Assembly: GCA_028287685.1 (NCBI GenBank)
Contig: JAQBPE010000502.1
Location: 1-42,788, forward strand
DNA from: Cyanobacteria bacterium RYN_339
GTDB lineage: Bacteria; Cyanobacteriota; Sericytochromatia; S15B-MN24; JAQBPE01
DNA length: 42,788 nt
Direction: 5' to 3'
Shown: piece by piece, positions 16,703 to 25,209 of the stretch
Layout: each line of letters begins with the position of its first letter
How positions within the stretch are numbered: the first letter of the stretch is position 1
Made by a program: the position numbers and the translations under genes
Notes under the pieces: generated by a model
Told to the model about the DNA's origin: nothing
The model's input: only the letters and a program-made list of their open reading frames with translations
Databases searched by the model: none

Positions 16703-19500
16703 AGCTTGATCTGGCGGATGCGGTGGGTGCCGGTCTCCGAGACGTAGGCGTTGCCCTGGCCGTCCGCCACCATGAAGAAGAAGGCGCTGAAGCGGGCGGC
16801 GGCACCCTTGCCGTCCAGATCCAGCTCGGGCAACGCCTGCCCGTTCGGACCGGCCGCCGTCCAGACCACGGCGCCCCGGCCGCCGGCATCCATGCGCAGC
16901 CTACGCAGCCGGAACCCGATGCCTTCGCCGACCACCACGTCGCCGCCGGGCAGCGCCGCCATGGCGATGGGGGCCGCCAGCGTGGCCTCCAGCCAATAGC
17001 CGTCGAGCTCGCCGAAGTCGCCGCCGCCGGCCACCACGCGTAAGACGCCGTCGGGGCCCAGGCGCCGGACCCAACGGCCGTCCGTCAGCCACAGGGCGCC
17101 CGCCGCGTCGTAGGCCAGGCCGGCCGGCGTGGTCAGCGCCACGCTGGTGGGCGGGCCGTCGTAGCCGTAGGTCGTGGAGTTGGTGATCGGCTTGCCGTCG
17201 CTGGGGATGCCGGCGACGAGGGAGACGTCGTAGGCGCCGGAATGCAGGTCGACCTTGCACACCACGCGCGCCTGGAGGTCCGTGAGCGCCAGGTTGCCCT
17301 GGGGATCGACCGCCATGTAGGTCGGCTCCGTGAAGCGCGCCTGGGCGCCCGGGCCGGTGGCGTGGCCACCTTCGCCCAGCTTGCCGGCCACGGTCGTGAC
17401 CGGGTGCGCGGGGTCGGCCAGGTCCAGGACGCGCAGCACGCCGCCGGGCAGGTACTTGCCCTCCCCGTCGCGGGCCGTCTCCGTGATGAACAGGCGCGTG
17501 CCCACGACCTGCAGGCCGCGGATGCCATGGAACTTGGCCGTCGCGGCGGGCCCGTCCTCCGTCTTGAAGAGGTTGGGCTTGCCCGCCAGGGTCGAGACCG
17601 CATGGCCGGGATCGGCCAGGTCCACCACGCGGATCACGCCGTCGCTCTCGGCCACGTAGAGGTGCTGCTTGTCGTCCAGCGCCACGGCCAGCGGGCCGAA
17701 GAAGGCTGCTTGCTTGCCCGGTCCATCCAGCAGCTTCGGCTCGCCCGTGCCCGCCAGCGTCGTCACCTCGCCGTCGTCCGAACCGGGCACGGGCAGGGGC
17801 GGCTCGGGAAGCGGCGCTGCCTCCGGCGTCGCAGGAGGCGTGGGCTCTTGCTTCACGGCGTCCACCGACGCCGAGAACGACGGGCCCACCGTCTCGCCCA
17901 GGCCCGCGATCACGATGGCCATCGCCACCTGCAGGCCGTGCATCGTGCCGGTACGCGGCACGCGCGCGAGGCCGGGGGCCAGGCGCCGGATCACCGCGTC
18001 CGGCAGCGCGCGCCGGGTGGTCGCGGGCACGCGCAGCAGGAAGTCTACCAGCGCGTAGTCCTCCAGCGGCTTGCGGTAGGTCAGCTCCGGCGCGGAGAGC
18101 GTGAGGCCCCACTGCGAGAAGCGCCGCTGGCGGTTGATCAAGTTGAACGTCATCAGCCGGTCCTCCGGCGAGGCCGCCTTGATGCGGGCGAGCTGCGAGG
18201 CCACGCCCTGCCCCAGCGTGCGGCCCATCGCGCGCGCCAGCTCCGGCGCCAGGACCTCCTGGGCCATGGCGGGCGTGATCACGTTCCAGGCGTAGGCCAG
18301 CAGCCGGCGGGCCAGCTCCTCGTCGGAGCCCACGCTCACCAGCGGCCGCCGGCCTTCCAGCGCGCGCCGCCCCATCAGCTGCCAGGCCGGCCCGCTCGCG
18401 GCCAGCACGTTCTCCGCGTAGTCCAACCGCGCGAACTCCGCGGCGCCGCCGCACAGCACCACCGGCGCCAGCGCGCGCACCTCCGCCACGCCATCCAGGT
18501 TGTGGGCGTGGAACAGGCTGCTCATGCCCTCGCCGCGCGCGATCACGTGCGGGGCGAAGTGGGCCAGGAAGTCCGGGCGCAGCGGGATGGGCTCGTGCAC
18601 CACGCCCGCGGCCGCCGCGGCCTGGGCGGCGAAGCGCATGTCGTCGGAGCCGGCTTGTCCAAACGTGAAGGTGGCCAGCCCGGCGTCCGCGGCCAGGGCC
18701 AGCAACAGCCGCGAGTCGGTGCCGCCGCTCAGGGAGAGCACGCAGCGGCCTTCCAGGCGGCGCACCACGGCGGCCCGGTAGCGCTCCGTGGCGGCCTCCA
18801 CGTAGTCCTCCACGCGCGGCCGCGCCTCCTTGGCGCCGCTGTAGCGCGGCGTCCAGTACACGTGCCAGCGCGTGCCGCGTGGGGTGGCGGCCAGGAAGGT
18901 GCCGCCGGGGAAGGCGCGCACCCCCTCGAAGAAGGTGCGGTCCGCCAGCGGGTGCTCCAACGCCAGGAACTCCGCCACGCCCTGCCAACAGACCGGCGGG
19001 CGCGTGTCCAGGCCGGCCAGCACGCCGCGCACGTCCGGGGCCACCACCAGGCGGTCGTCGTGGAGGGCGTAGAAGTGCGGCCGGCTGGCGTGGCGATCGC
19101 CCCCCAGGTACGCCACCCCGGCCCGCCCGTCCCAGATCACGAAGAAATAGGCCCCCTCCAGCTTGGCAACGCCCTCCAGCCCATCGAGCATGTAGGTCGC
19201 CACCAGCAGGTCGGCGGGCCCCCGGCCGGTCGGCTCCGCGCCGCGGCGGCGGACGGCCACCAGGCCTTCCGCCAGATCCACCAGCTCCCCGTCCACCAGG
19301 GCCGTGATCTGGCCGTCCGGGCTGGTGGCGGGACCCTTGGCGCCCACGCGCAGCCCGTTGCTCACCCAGGCGGCGGCGAGGCGGCCCTCGGGCTCGCGCC
19401 AGACGGCGGTCACGCTGGCGGCGGTCGCCAGCTGGGCGGCCTGGCGCCCCGCCAAGTCCGCGCGGCGGTGGAAGTCAACCAGGGCGTACAATCCGGGCAT
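16699..19500 (-). CDS. Asparagine synthetase-like protein fused to an NHL-type beta-propeller
   Basis: 933 residues in one uninterrupted frame. Residues 1-200 match the class II glutamine amidotransferase fold of AsnB, but residue 2 is Pro where the catalytic Cys should be, so the glutaminase is predicted dead. Residues 230-520 are the synthetase domain with the ATP pyrophosphatase loop LSLSGGTDSRLLL (SGGTDS 258-263). A Pro-rich linker (about 545-575) leads to about 350 residues of NHL-like repeats: VTTLAGTGE, FGPLAVALDDKQHLYVAES, AGLAYDAAGALWLTD, ending VADGQGNAYVSETGTHRIRQI. Such propellers usually bind proteins, peptides or glycans. The combination suggests an ATP-dependent amide/amidation enzyme with a binding module; substrate unknown. 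ATG has AAGGAGG 6 bases upstream. No signal peptide is seen. It is divergent from a peptidase lipoprotein. Confidence 0.85.
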   Translation of the reverse strand: MPGLYALVDFHRRADLAGRQAAQLATAASVTAVWREPEGRLAAAWVSNGLRVGAKGPATSPDGQITALVDGELVDLAEGLVAVRRRGAEPTGRGPADLLVATYMLDGLEGVAKLEGAYFFVIWDGRAGVAYLGGDRHASRPHFYALHDDRLVVAPDVRGVLAGLDTRPPVCWQGVAEFLALEHPLADRTFFEGVRAFPGGTFLAATPRGTRWHVYWTPRYSGAKEARPRVEDYVEAATERYRAAVVRRLEGRCVLSLSGGTDSRLLLALAADAGLATFTFGQAGSDDMRFAAQAAAAAGVVHEPIPLRPDFLAHFAPHVIARGEGMSSLFHAHNLDGVAEVRALAPVVLCGGAAEFARLDYAENVLAASGPAWQLMGRRALEGRRPLVSVGSDEELARRLLAYAWNVITPAMAQEVLAPELARAMGRTLGQGVASQLARIKAASPEDRLMTFNLINRQRRFSQWGLTLSAPELTYRKPLEDYALVDFLLRVPATTRRALPDAVIRRLAPGLARVPRTGTMHGLQVAMAIVIAGLGETVGPSFSASVDAVKQEPTPPATPEAAPLPEPPLPVPGSDDGEVTTLAGTGEPKLLDGPGKQAAFFGPLAVALDDKQHLYVAESDGVIRVVDLADPGHAVSTLAGKPNLFKTEDGPAATAKFHGIRGLQVVGTRLFITETARDGEGKYLPGGVLRVLDLADPAHPVTTVAGKLGEGGHATGPGAQARFTEPTYMAVDPQGNLALTDLQARVVCKVDLHSGAYDVSLVAGIPSDGKPITNSTTYGYDGPPTSVALTTPAGLAYDAAGALWLTDGRWVRRLGPDGVLRVVAGGGDFGELDGYWLEATLAAPIAMAALPGGDVVVGEGIGFRLRRLRMDAGGRGAVVWTAAGPNGQALPELDLDGKGAAARFSAFFFMVADGQGNAYVSETGTHRIRQIKL

Positions 19501-19620
19501 GCGGGCCTCCTTGACGAGACCACGTTACCAGGACAAGGCCGCGGCGCCCTCGACGACTTGTCTAAGAAAGATCGCCAGCTTCGAAACCGAAATGACACAT
19601 ACCTCGTGGAGAATGAAGCT

Positions 19621-21123
19621 ATGGTGCCCCGCTCCCTGCTTACCCTCGCCTGTGCTGGCGGCTTGCTCGCCGCCTGCAGCGCGCCCCCGACCTCCCCCGA
19701 CGGCTTCCTGCCCGGGTTCGCGGGCTCCCTCGGCAACGGCGGACCCGCCAACGTGCAGCTGCTGGCGGGCGCCCAAAGCGATCTGACGGTGGCGCTCTCG
19801 CCGCAGCGCCCGGCCCTGTTGGCGCTCTCCACCCACCAGGAGCGCTCGGCCGACGTGCGCATGGTCTTCAGCGTGGACGGCGGCCTCTCGCCCGTGGCGA
19901 CCGCGCCGCAGCTCGGCGGGCCCGGCCAGTTCGGCGGCCCCGGGCCGGGCCCCGGCCGGCCCCGCGGCTTCGAGGCCAGGCTGCGCGGCTGGGACCGCGC
20001 GCTGACGCTGCGCCACGGCTACCAACTGGCCTCCGCCAACGAGGAGAAGGTGGGCGACACCGCCAAGTTCTGGGTGATCGCCACGGCCGATGATCGGGGC
20101 GACCCCGTGGACCGCCAGGTAGACGGCCGCGTGATCTACGCCGGCGAGCACTGCGTGGTTATGCTGGACGGGCGCTCCGGCAGCAAGGAAGAATCGCGTG
20201 GCCTCGAGATGGGCCAGGCCTTCGACCGGCAGATCTACCAGACCGACACCCAGCTCTTCGGGGAGCCCGCCGGGCCGGCCGCGGGCAAGACCACGCTGCT
20301 GATCACGCAAGAGGTGGGCAACCACGGGCGCGACACCACGATCGGCTACTTCACCGTGCGCGACCTCGTGCCGCCCTCGGCCGAAGGCGGCGACGCGCAC
20401 GGCAACTCGCGCGCCATGCTCTACATCTCCTCCAGCGTGGTCTCGCGCGGGCGCCCGGCGGACTACCTGGGCACGCTGGCCCATGAGTTCCAGCACCTCA
20501 TCAACGCCAGCCGCAAGCTCCAGGGCACCACGCCGCACCAGGAGGACGTCTGGCTCGACGAGGGCCTGGCGATGTACGCCATGCAGGCCAACGGCTACGG
20601 CCTGGGCGCGGAGGCGGGCGTGCTCTTCGACCACGTCCAGGCCTACCTGCGCTCGCCGGACCAGTACTCCTTGACCGACTGGGACAACGACCCCGACGGC
20701 AGCGCCTACGGCGCGGTCTACCTCTTCGTGACCTACCTGGCGGACCGCTTCGGCGCCGACATGCTCAAGGAGCTGGTGAGCGCGGGCGAGGTCGGCACCG
20801 CCAACGTCCAGGCGCGGCTGGCGACGCGCGGCGCGAACCTCGCGGACGTGTTCCAGGACTGGGTGGGCGCCAACCTGATCGACGGCACGGGCATGAGCAG
20901 CGACCCGCGCTACGACTACAAGAGCATCGACCTCACGGGCAGCTACGGCCGCAAGCGCCTGCGCGGCGTCTCCGTGTCGCCCTTGCGCGCGCCCAATGCC
21001 GGGCACCTGGCGATGCTGCCCTACAGCGCCACCTACCTGCTCTTGCAGGGCCAGCAAGACGCCACCTACCACCTGAACCTGGGCGGCGCGGACGTGCAGG
21101 GCTTCCTGATCACCCCCCGCTAA
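19621..21123 (+). CDS. Zinc metallopeptidase lipoprotein (M30 hyicolysin-like)
   Basis: 500 residues. The signal peptide ends in LLAAC (C19), indicating a lipoprotein. A Gly/Pro-rich stretch (about 98-115) precedes the catalytic region. The zinc site is intact: HEFQH (288-292) within YLGTLAHEFQHLIN, and the third ligand Glu in VWLDEGLAMYA (E314), followed by an S-A-Y-G-A-V-Y-L-F motif. This arrangement is typical of gluzincin-type secreted peptidases such as the M30 hyicolysin group. It should hydrolyse proteins at the cell surface or in the periplasm. The ATG at 19621 has GGAG 9 bases upstream; the gap of 120 bases to the divergent synthetase-like gene holds both promoters. Its stop overlaps the LOV kinase stop on CTAA. 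Confidence 0.87.
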   Translation: MVPRSLLTLACAGGLLAACSAPPTSPDGFLPGFAGSLGNGGPANVQLLAGAQSDLTVALSPQRPALLALSTHQERSADVRMVFSVDGGLSPVATAPQLGGPGQFGGPGPGPGRPRGFEARLRGWDRALTLRHGYQLASANEEKVGDTAKFWVIATADDRGDPVDRQVDGRVIYAGEHCVVMLDGRSGSKEESRGLEMGQAFDRQIYQTDTQLFGEPAGPAAGKTTLLITQEVGNHGRDTTIGYFTVRDLVPPSAEGGDAHGNSRAMLYISSSVVSRGRPADYLGTLAHEFQHLINASRKLQGTTPHQEDVWLDEGLAMYAMQANGYGLGAEAGVLFDHVQAYLRSPDQYSLTDWDNDPDGSAYGAVYLFVTYLADRFGADMLKELVSAGEVGTANVQARLATRGANLADVFQDWVGANLIDGTGMSSDPRYDYKSIDLTGSYGRKRLRGVSVSPLRAPNAGHLAMLPYSATYLLLQGQQDATYHLNLGGADVQGFLITPR

Positions 21124-22409
21124 CAGGTCGGGTTCATTTCCGTGCGCGGCAAGCTGAACCAGAAGGTGCTGCCCGCGCCCGGCACGCTCTCCACGCCCAT
21201 TTGCCCGCCGTGCGCCTCCACCAGCGCCTTGGCGATCGAGAGCCCCAGCCCCGCGCCGCCCTGGGCCCGCGTGGTGGTCGGTTCCACCTGGTAGAACCGC
21301 TCGAAGATTCGCTGCACGTGCTCCGGCGCGATGCCGATGCCGTGGTCCGTCACGCGCACGCGGACCTCGCGCGGGTTGGCTTCGACCGCGATGCGCACCT
21401 GGCTGCCGTCCGGCGAGAACTTCATGGCGTTCGTCAGCAAATTAATCAGCACCTGGCCCAGGCGCGGGAGGTCCGCGCACAGCACCACGGGGTCCGGTGG
21501 CAGCTCCAGCTCCAGCTTCAGCTGCTGCTGGCTGGCCTGCGGGGCGATCACCTCCAGCGCCTCGCGGACCTTTTCGCACAGATCGCCTTCTTGGGGCATG
21601 AGCCGGAAGGTGCCGGCCTCCAGCCGCGCGAAGTCCAGCAGGTCGTCCACCAGGCTCGCCAGCCGGCGGGCGCCCGTCTGGATCTCCTGCACGAAGTCCT
21701 GTTGCCGCTCCGTGAGCGTGCCGCCCACGTCGTCTTCCAGGAACTCCGCGAAGCCCACGATCGCGCTCAGCGGCGTCCGCAGCTCGTGCGAGACCAGGCC
21801 GAAGAAGTTGCTGCGCAGCTTGTCCAGGCTCTTGAGGTGGCGGTTGGCCTCCTCCAGCTCCGCTTCGGCCGCCTTGCGCCGGGTGATGTCGGTCTGCACG
21901 CCGACGAAGTGGGTCACGCGGCCCCCGTCGTCGCGGATCGGCGCGATCACCAGCTCGTTCCAGAACATGGTGCCGTCCTTGCGGTAGTTGCGCAGCTCCG
22001 CGTAGCCGTCGCGCTGCTCGCGCAGGGCCGTGCGGATGTTCTCCAAGCCGGGTTGGTCGCGGTCCTGGCCTTGCAGGAAGCGGCAGTTCTTGCCCAGGAC
22101 CTCGGCGGCCGGGTAGCCCGTCAGGCGCTCGAACGCGCGGTTCACGTAGATGATCGGGTGGCCCTGCTGGCCGGCGTCCGTGATCATGATGCCGGAGGCG
22201 CTCGCGTCGATGGCGCGCTCGCGCAGGCGCAGGTCGGCTTGGAGGTCTTCCAGCTCGTGCTCGAGGTCCAACGTGAGCCGGACGATCTCCACCTCCACGC
22301 GGTCGGTGCGCACGTTGAGCCGCTCGCGCTCTTCGTGCATGCGCGCGAGCTCGCCCAGCAGCTCCTCCGGACTACGCCCGGACAGGTCGCGGTGCCGTCC
22401 CGGCGTCAT
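21120..22409 (-). CDS. LOV-domain (blue-light) sensor histidine kinase
   Basis: About 429 residues from the ATG at 22409 (GGAG 9 bases upstream); ATG 22424 and TTG 22445 are alternatives. After a coiled-coil N-terminus comes a PAS domain (about 66-176) with the full LOV signature: GKNCRFLQG with the photoactive Cys109, codon at 22083-22085, then [17 protein letters not shown] and [10 protein letters not shown]. These residues bind FMN and form the light-induced cysteinyl adduct in known LOV proteins. The kinase part has SHELRTP (H208), [15 protein letters not shown] and [12 protein letters not shown]. It is predicted to be a soluble blue-light receptor that autophosphorylates. No response regulator is adjacent, so its partner is unknown. 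The 100-base upstream gap carries promoter-like boxes, so it may be transcribed separately from the upstream kinase gene. Confidence 0.92.
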   Translation of the reverse strand: MTPGRHRDLSGRSPEELLGELARMHEERERLNVRTDRVEVEIVRLTLDLEHELEDLQADLRLRERAIDASASGIMITDAGQQGHPIIYVNRAFERLTGYPAAEVLGKNCRFLQGQDRDQPGLENIRTALREQRDGYAELRNYRKDGTMFWNELVIAPIRDDGGRVTHFVGVQTDITRRKAAEAELEEANRHLKSLDKLRSNFFGLVSHELRTPLSAIVGFAEFLEDDVGGTLTERQQDFVQEIQTGARRLASLVDDLLDFARLEAGTFRLMPQEGDLCEKVREALEVIAPQASQQQLKLELELPPDPVVLCADLPRLGQVLINLLTNAMKFSPDGSQVRIAVEANPREVRVRVTDHGIGIAPEHVQRIFERFYQVEPTTTRAQGGAGLGLSIAKALVEAHGGQMGVESVPGAGSTFWFSLPRTEMNPTC

Positions 22410-22444
22410 TGACCCATGCTCCATCCTCCCACAGCGTTCCGCCA

Positions 22445-22511
22445 ATCTTAGCGCCGGCGGACGGTTCGGGCTCGTCGCTTGATGACAGACCTTTTTATCG
22501 TTATTGTATCA
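22445..22511 (-). promoter_or_regulatory. Promoter-like boxes ahead of the LOV kinase gene
   Basis: On the minus strand the gap holds TGATACAAT (22511-22503), an extended -10-like element overlapping the stop codon of the upstream kinase. Closer to the start is GCGCTAAGAT (TAAGAT at 22450-22445), which matches the recurring GCGCTA[AG][AG]AT element. Either could drive the LOV gene independently. Confidence 0.35.
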
Positions 22512-23585
22512 GAACAGCGGATGGGCGGGAGCAAGCGGCAAGCCGAAATGGAACCGGCTTCCCCGGCCGGGCTCGCTTTCCACGGCGATCGCCCCGCCAT
22601 GCCCCGCCACGATGGCCTGGCTGATCGCGAGGCCCAGCCCCATCCCGCCGGTCTCGGGGCCCCGCCGGATGAAGCGCTGGAAGATCACCGCGAGGTCTTC
22701 CGCCGCGATGCCCACCCCGGTATCCGCGACTTCGACGTGCAGCCAGCCGTCCTCCACCCGCGCCCCCAGCCGCACGGCGCCGCCCGCGGGCGTGAACTTG
22801 ATCGCGTTGACCAGCAGGTTGGAAAGCACCTGGTGGATGCGCTGGCCGTCCGCGCGCACGGCGGGCAGCGTCGCGGGCACCTCGTCGTGGAGGGTGATCC
22901 CCTTTTCGAGGGCCAGCGGCGCCAGCTGCGCCAACGTCTCGCGCGCCAGGGGGGCGAAGGCCAAAGGGACCAGGTCGAGCGAGAACGCGCCGGCGCCGAC
23001 CTGCGCGAGGTCGATCAGGTCGTCCACCAGCCGCCCCAGCACGCGGGTCACGTCCATCATCTTGGCGAGGTAGCCGCGCTGGGCGGGGGCCAGCGGGCCG
23101 CCCAGGTCGCGCAGCAGCACGCCGCCGAAGCCCGTCAGGACATGGATGGGCGTGCGCAGCTCGTGCGAGATCATGCCCAGGAACTCGTCCTTTTGGCGCT
23201 CGGAGCGCCGCAAGGCGTCGCGCTGGGCGGTTTCGAAGCGCTCCGCCCCCAGCGCGAAGGTCGCGGCGTGCACCTCGCGCAGGGCCGCGGCGATCGCCAC
23301 GGCCTCCCCCACATCGGCCGTGAAGCCGGGCAAGAACTCCAACAGCGCCAGCTCCAGCGCGCTGGCGGCCAGCACGGCCTCGCGGCGGGAGGTGGTCGTG
23401 GGCGCCGGCGTGAGCTCTCCCACCGGCTGGCCGGCCGCGAGGGGGGCCAGCAGCTCCGCCAGGGCTTGGGCCAGCGCCGCCGGCTCCGCGCCCGCCAGGC
23501 CCAGGCGCGCCAGGTGGCGGGCCTGGGCGGCGGCGACCGCGGGCTGTTGCGCGGCCAGGTGACGCGCGAAGGCTTGCAGGCTCAC
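22509..23585 (-). CDS. Sensor histidine kinase with unidentified helical N-terminal domain
   Basis: 358 residues. The N-terminal 115 residues are Ala/Leu-rich helices (AFARHLAAQQPAVAAAQARHL) with no recognised sensor family and no membrane segments, so the protein is likely cytoplasmic. The transmitter is complete: GMISHELRTP (H141), NLLVNAIKF, ADTGVGI and GGMGLGLAISQAI. The start is GTG at 23583-23585, overlapping the TGA of the upstream DUF1311 gene (GTGA), which implies translational coupling. It is thus the last gene of a lipoprotein-rtcA-DUF1311-kinase unit. No response regulator is nearby. A sensor that monitors something in the cytoplasm related to its operon partners is possible but unproven. 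Confidence 0.88.
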   Translation of the reverse strand: MSLQAFARHLAAQQPAVAAAQARHLARLGLAGAEPAALAQALAELLAPLAAGQPVGELTPAPTTTSRREAVLAASALELALLEFLPGFTADVGEAVAIAAALREVHAATFALGAERFETAQRDALRRSERQKDEFLGMISHELRTPIHVLTGFGGVLLRDLGGPLAPAQRGYLAKMMDVTRVLGRLVDDLIDLAQVGAGAFSLDLVPLAFAPLARETLAQLAPLALEKGITLHDEVPATLPAVRADGQRIHQVLSNLLVNAIKFTPAGGAVRLGARVEDGWLHVEVADTGVGIAAEDLAVIFQRFIRRGPETGGMGLGLAISQAIVAGHGGAIAVESEPGRGSRFHFGLPLAPAHPLF

Positions 23586-24160
23586 GGCTGGCGCGCGTTG
23601 GCCAGCTCGTCCGCCTGCTGTTGCGTCAGCTCGTAAAGTCGGTTGGCGCGCGCGCCGGCGTCGTGGCGCCAGCTCTCCGTGAAGGCCAGCTCCGCGTCGC
23701 GGTAGGCCAGCCAGGCCAGCTGCCCGACGGTCGCCAGCTTGCGGCCGGGCGCGTCGATGGAGGCCAGGTAGGCCTGGTAGTTGGTGTTCAGCTGCTTGTC
23801 CACGGCCAGCACCTGGTCCTGCACGCCCTCGCCCACCCGGCGCGGCCGCAGGACCTGCGCCAGCACGTCGGCGAAGTCCTGCGTGCGCCGCGTGGTGGCG
23901 GCCGTGCGGGTATCCGTGTACACGGTCTTGGCCGCCGTTCCACCCCGGTAGGCGTCCATGCGCACCTCCGCCCAGGCGTCGCGGAACTTGATCCAGCGGA
24001 TTTGGGCGTTGGCGAGCTTGGCGCGCGCGGGGGCGGGCAGCTTGGGCAGCAGGCGTTGGTAAGCCTGGTTCAGCTGCTTGTCGGCCGCCAAGAAGCGCTG
24101 CCCGGCTTCCTGGTCCATTGCGAAGTTGGTCTGCGCGACCACCACCAGGTCCCAGATCAT
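23582..24160 (-). CDS. DUF1311 / LprI-like protein with two repeats
   Basis: 192 residues made of two copies of the DUF1311 (lysozyme-inhibitor LprI-like) helical motif: residues about 18-75 and 105-165. Each has the pattern AxDKQLNxxYQxxL followed by A-[QW]-[IL]-[RA]-W-[IL]-x-[FY]-R-D-A-x. LprI relatives are usually exported lipoproteins, but this one starts MIWDLVVVAQTNFAMDQEAG, which is only a short hydrophobic stretch and not a convincing signal peptide. Its location is therefore uncertain. It begins 11 bases after rtcA, and its TGA overlaps the GTG of the kinase gene. The Cys residues that link the fold in LprI are absent. Confidence 0.78.
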   Translation of the reverse strand: MIWDLVVVAQTNFAMDQEAGQRFLAADKQLNQAYQRLLPKLPAPARAKLANAQIRWIKFRDAWAEVRMDAYRGGTAAKTVYTDTRTAATTRRTQDFADVLAQVLRPRRVGEGVQDQVLAVDKQLNTNYQAYLASIDAPGRKLATVGQLAWLAYRDAELAFTESWRHDAGARANRLYELTQQQADELANARQP

Positions 24161-24171
24161 CGCGAGCCCTC

Positions 24172-25209
24172 TCAACCGGCGCCTTGCAGCGTCACGAGCG
24201 CGCTGCCGTCCGGCTTCTGCTGGATATCGTACCGGATCGGCAGGTAGTGCCGCGCCACCCACAGCACGGTCTCGAGGTGCAAGCTCGCCTGCTGCGTGGT
24301 CCAGCGGCTTTCGCCTTCGGCCAGGGCCAGCGGCAGCACCAGCTGGTCCGCCAGGTGCTCCTCCGTGGCCGCATCGGTCTTGAACCAGGCCCAGAAGGCG
24401 GCCGTGGCCTCCTCCGCGACCTTTTCGATCGGCTTGCCGCGCTGGCCCAGCGCCAGGAAGCCGAAGTGCCCGCGCTGGCAGCTGCCCGCCACCAGCACGG
24501 CGGCGCCGCCCTGCTCGCCGGGCCGGGGGCGGTTCTCCAACGTGACGGGGCGGCCCACCCCCTGCAGCTGCGCGCGCATCGCCTTGAGGCCCCGCTCCGC
24601 CACGTGCGGCTCCAGCCCGCTGGTGAGGGCGATCGCCGTGATCTGCGTGAGCTTGCCGCGCTCCACCCAGTCGATCGCGGTTGGGCTCCCCGCTGCGAGC
24701 GTCAGGCGCAACTCGCCGCCGCCCTTGGGGAAGAAGCCCGCCTTGGGGGTGTCCACCGCGAGGTGCAAACCCAAATCGGCCAGCGCCGGGGCGTAGACGT
24801 CCGCCAGGTAGCAGGCGCTGGGCGCGAAGGGCACGTGCGTGCCGCCGTAGATCGTGACCTGGCTGGCCCCTGCCAGCGCGAGCGGCACGGCCACGGTCTG
24901 CCCCACCAGCGCGGTGGCGCCGGCGGTGCCGATCGGGAAGCGGTAGGCGCCCGGCTGGACCGCGCGCTTGGGGTGGATTTCCAGGTACTGCGAGCCCACC
25001 GCGTCGCCCGCCAGCCCGGCGCCGCACAGCTCCGCCGCCGCGCGCACGCTTGCCAGGTGTTGGGCGGCGAGGCCCGGCTTGGGGCGCCCGGCGCGGATGT
25101 TGCGGATGATCGTGGCCCGCCCGGTCAAGGCGGCCAGCGCCACGCTGGTGCGCAGGATCTGGCCGCCCCCTTCGCCGAAGGCGCCGTCGATCTCGACCGT
25201 TGCGCTCAC
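24172..25209 (-). CDS. rtcA: RNA 3'-terminal phosphate cyclase
   Basis: 345 residues, full length for RtcA. It converts RNA 3'-phosphate ends to 2',3'-cyclic phosphates through an adenylylated enzyme, using ATP. Signature segments are DGAFGEGGGQILRTSVALA (8-26), HVPFAPSACYLADVY, FFPKGGGE (159-166) and ADQLVLPLAL (287-296). His311 in SLHLET aligns with the adenylylated histidine (His309 of the E. coli enzyme), so it should be active. The start is GTG (25207-25209), overlapping the TGA of the upstream lipoprotein gene as GTGA. No intact rtcB or RtcR-type sigma-54 activator is adjacent, unlike in enterobacteria, but an rtcB remnant lies at 27584. The pairing with lipoproteins, DUF1311 and a histidine kinase is unusual. 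Confidence 0.95.
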   Translation of the reverse strand: MSATVEIDGAFGEGGGQILRTSVALAALTGRATIIRNIRAGRPKPGLAAQHLASVRAAAELCGAGLAGDAVGSQYLEIHPKRAVQPGAYRFPIGTAGATALVGQTVAVPLALAGASQVTIYGGTHVPFAPSACYLADVYAPALADLGLHLAVDTPKAGFFPKGGGELRLTLAAGSPTAIDWVERGKLTQITAIALTSGLEPHVAERGLKAMRAQLQGVGRPVTLENRPRPGEQGGAAVLVAGSCQRGHFGFLALGQRGKPIEKVAEEATAAFWAWFKTDAATEEHLADQLVLPLALAEGESRWTTQQASLHLETVLWVARHYLPIRYDIQQKPDGSALVTLQGAG

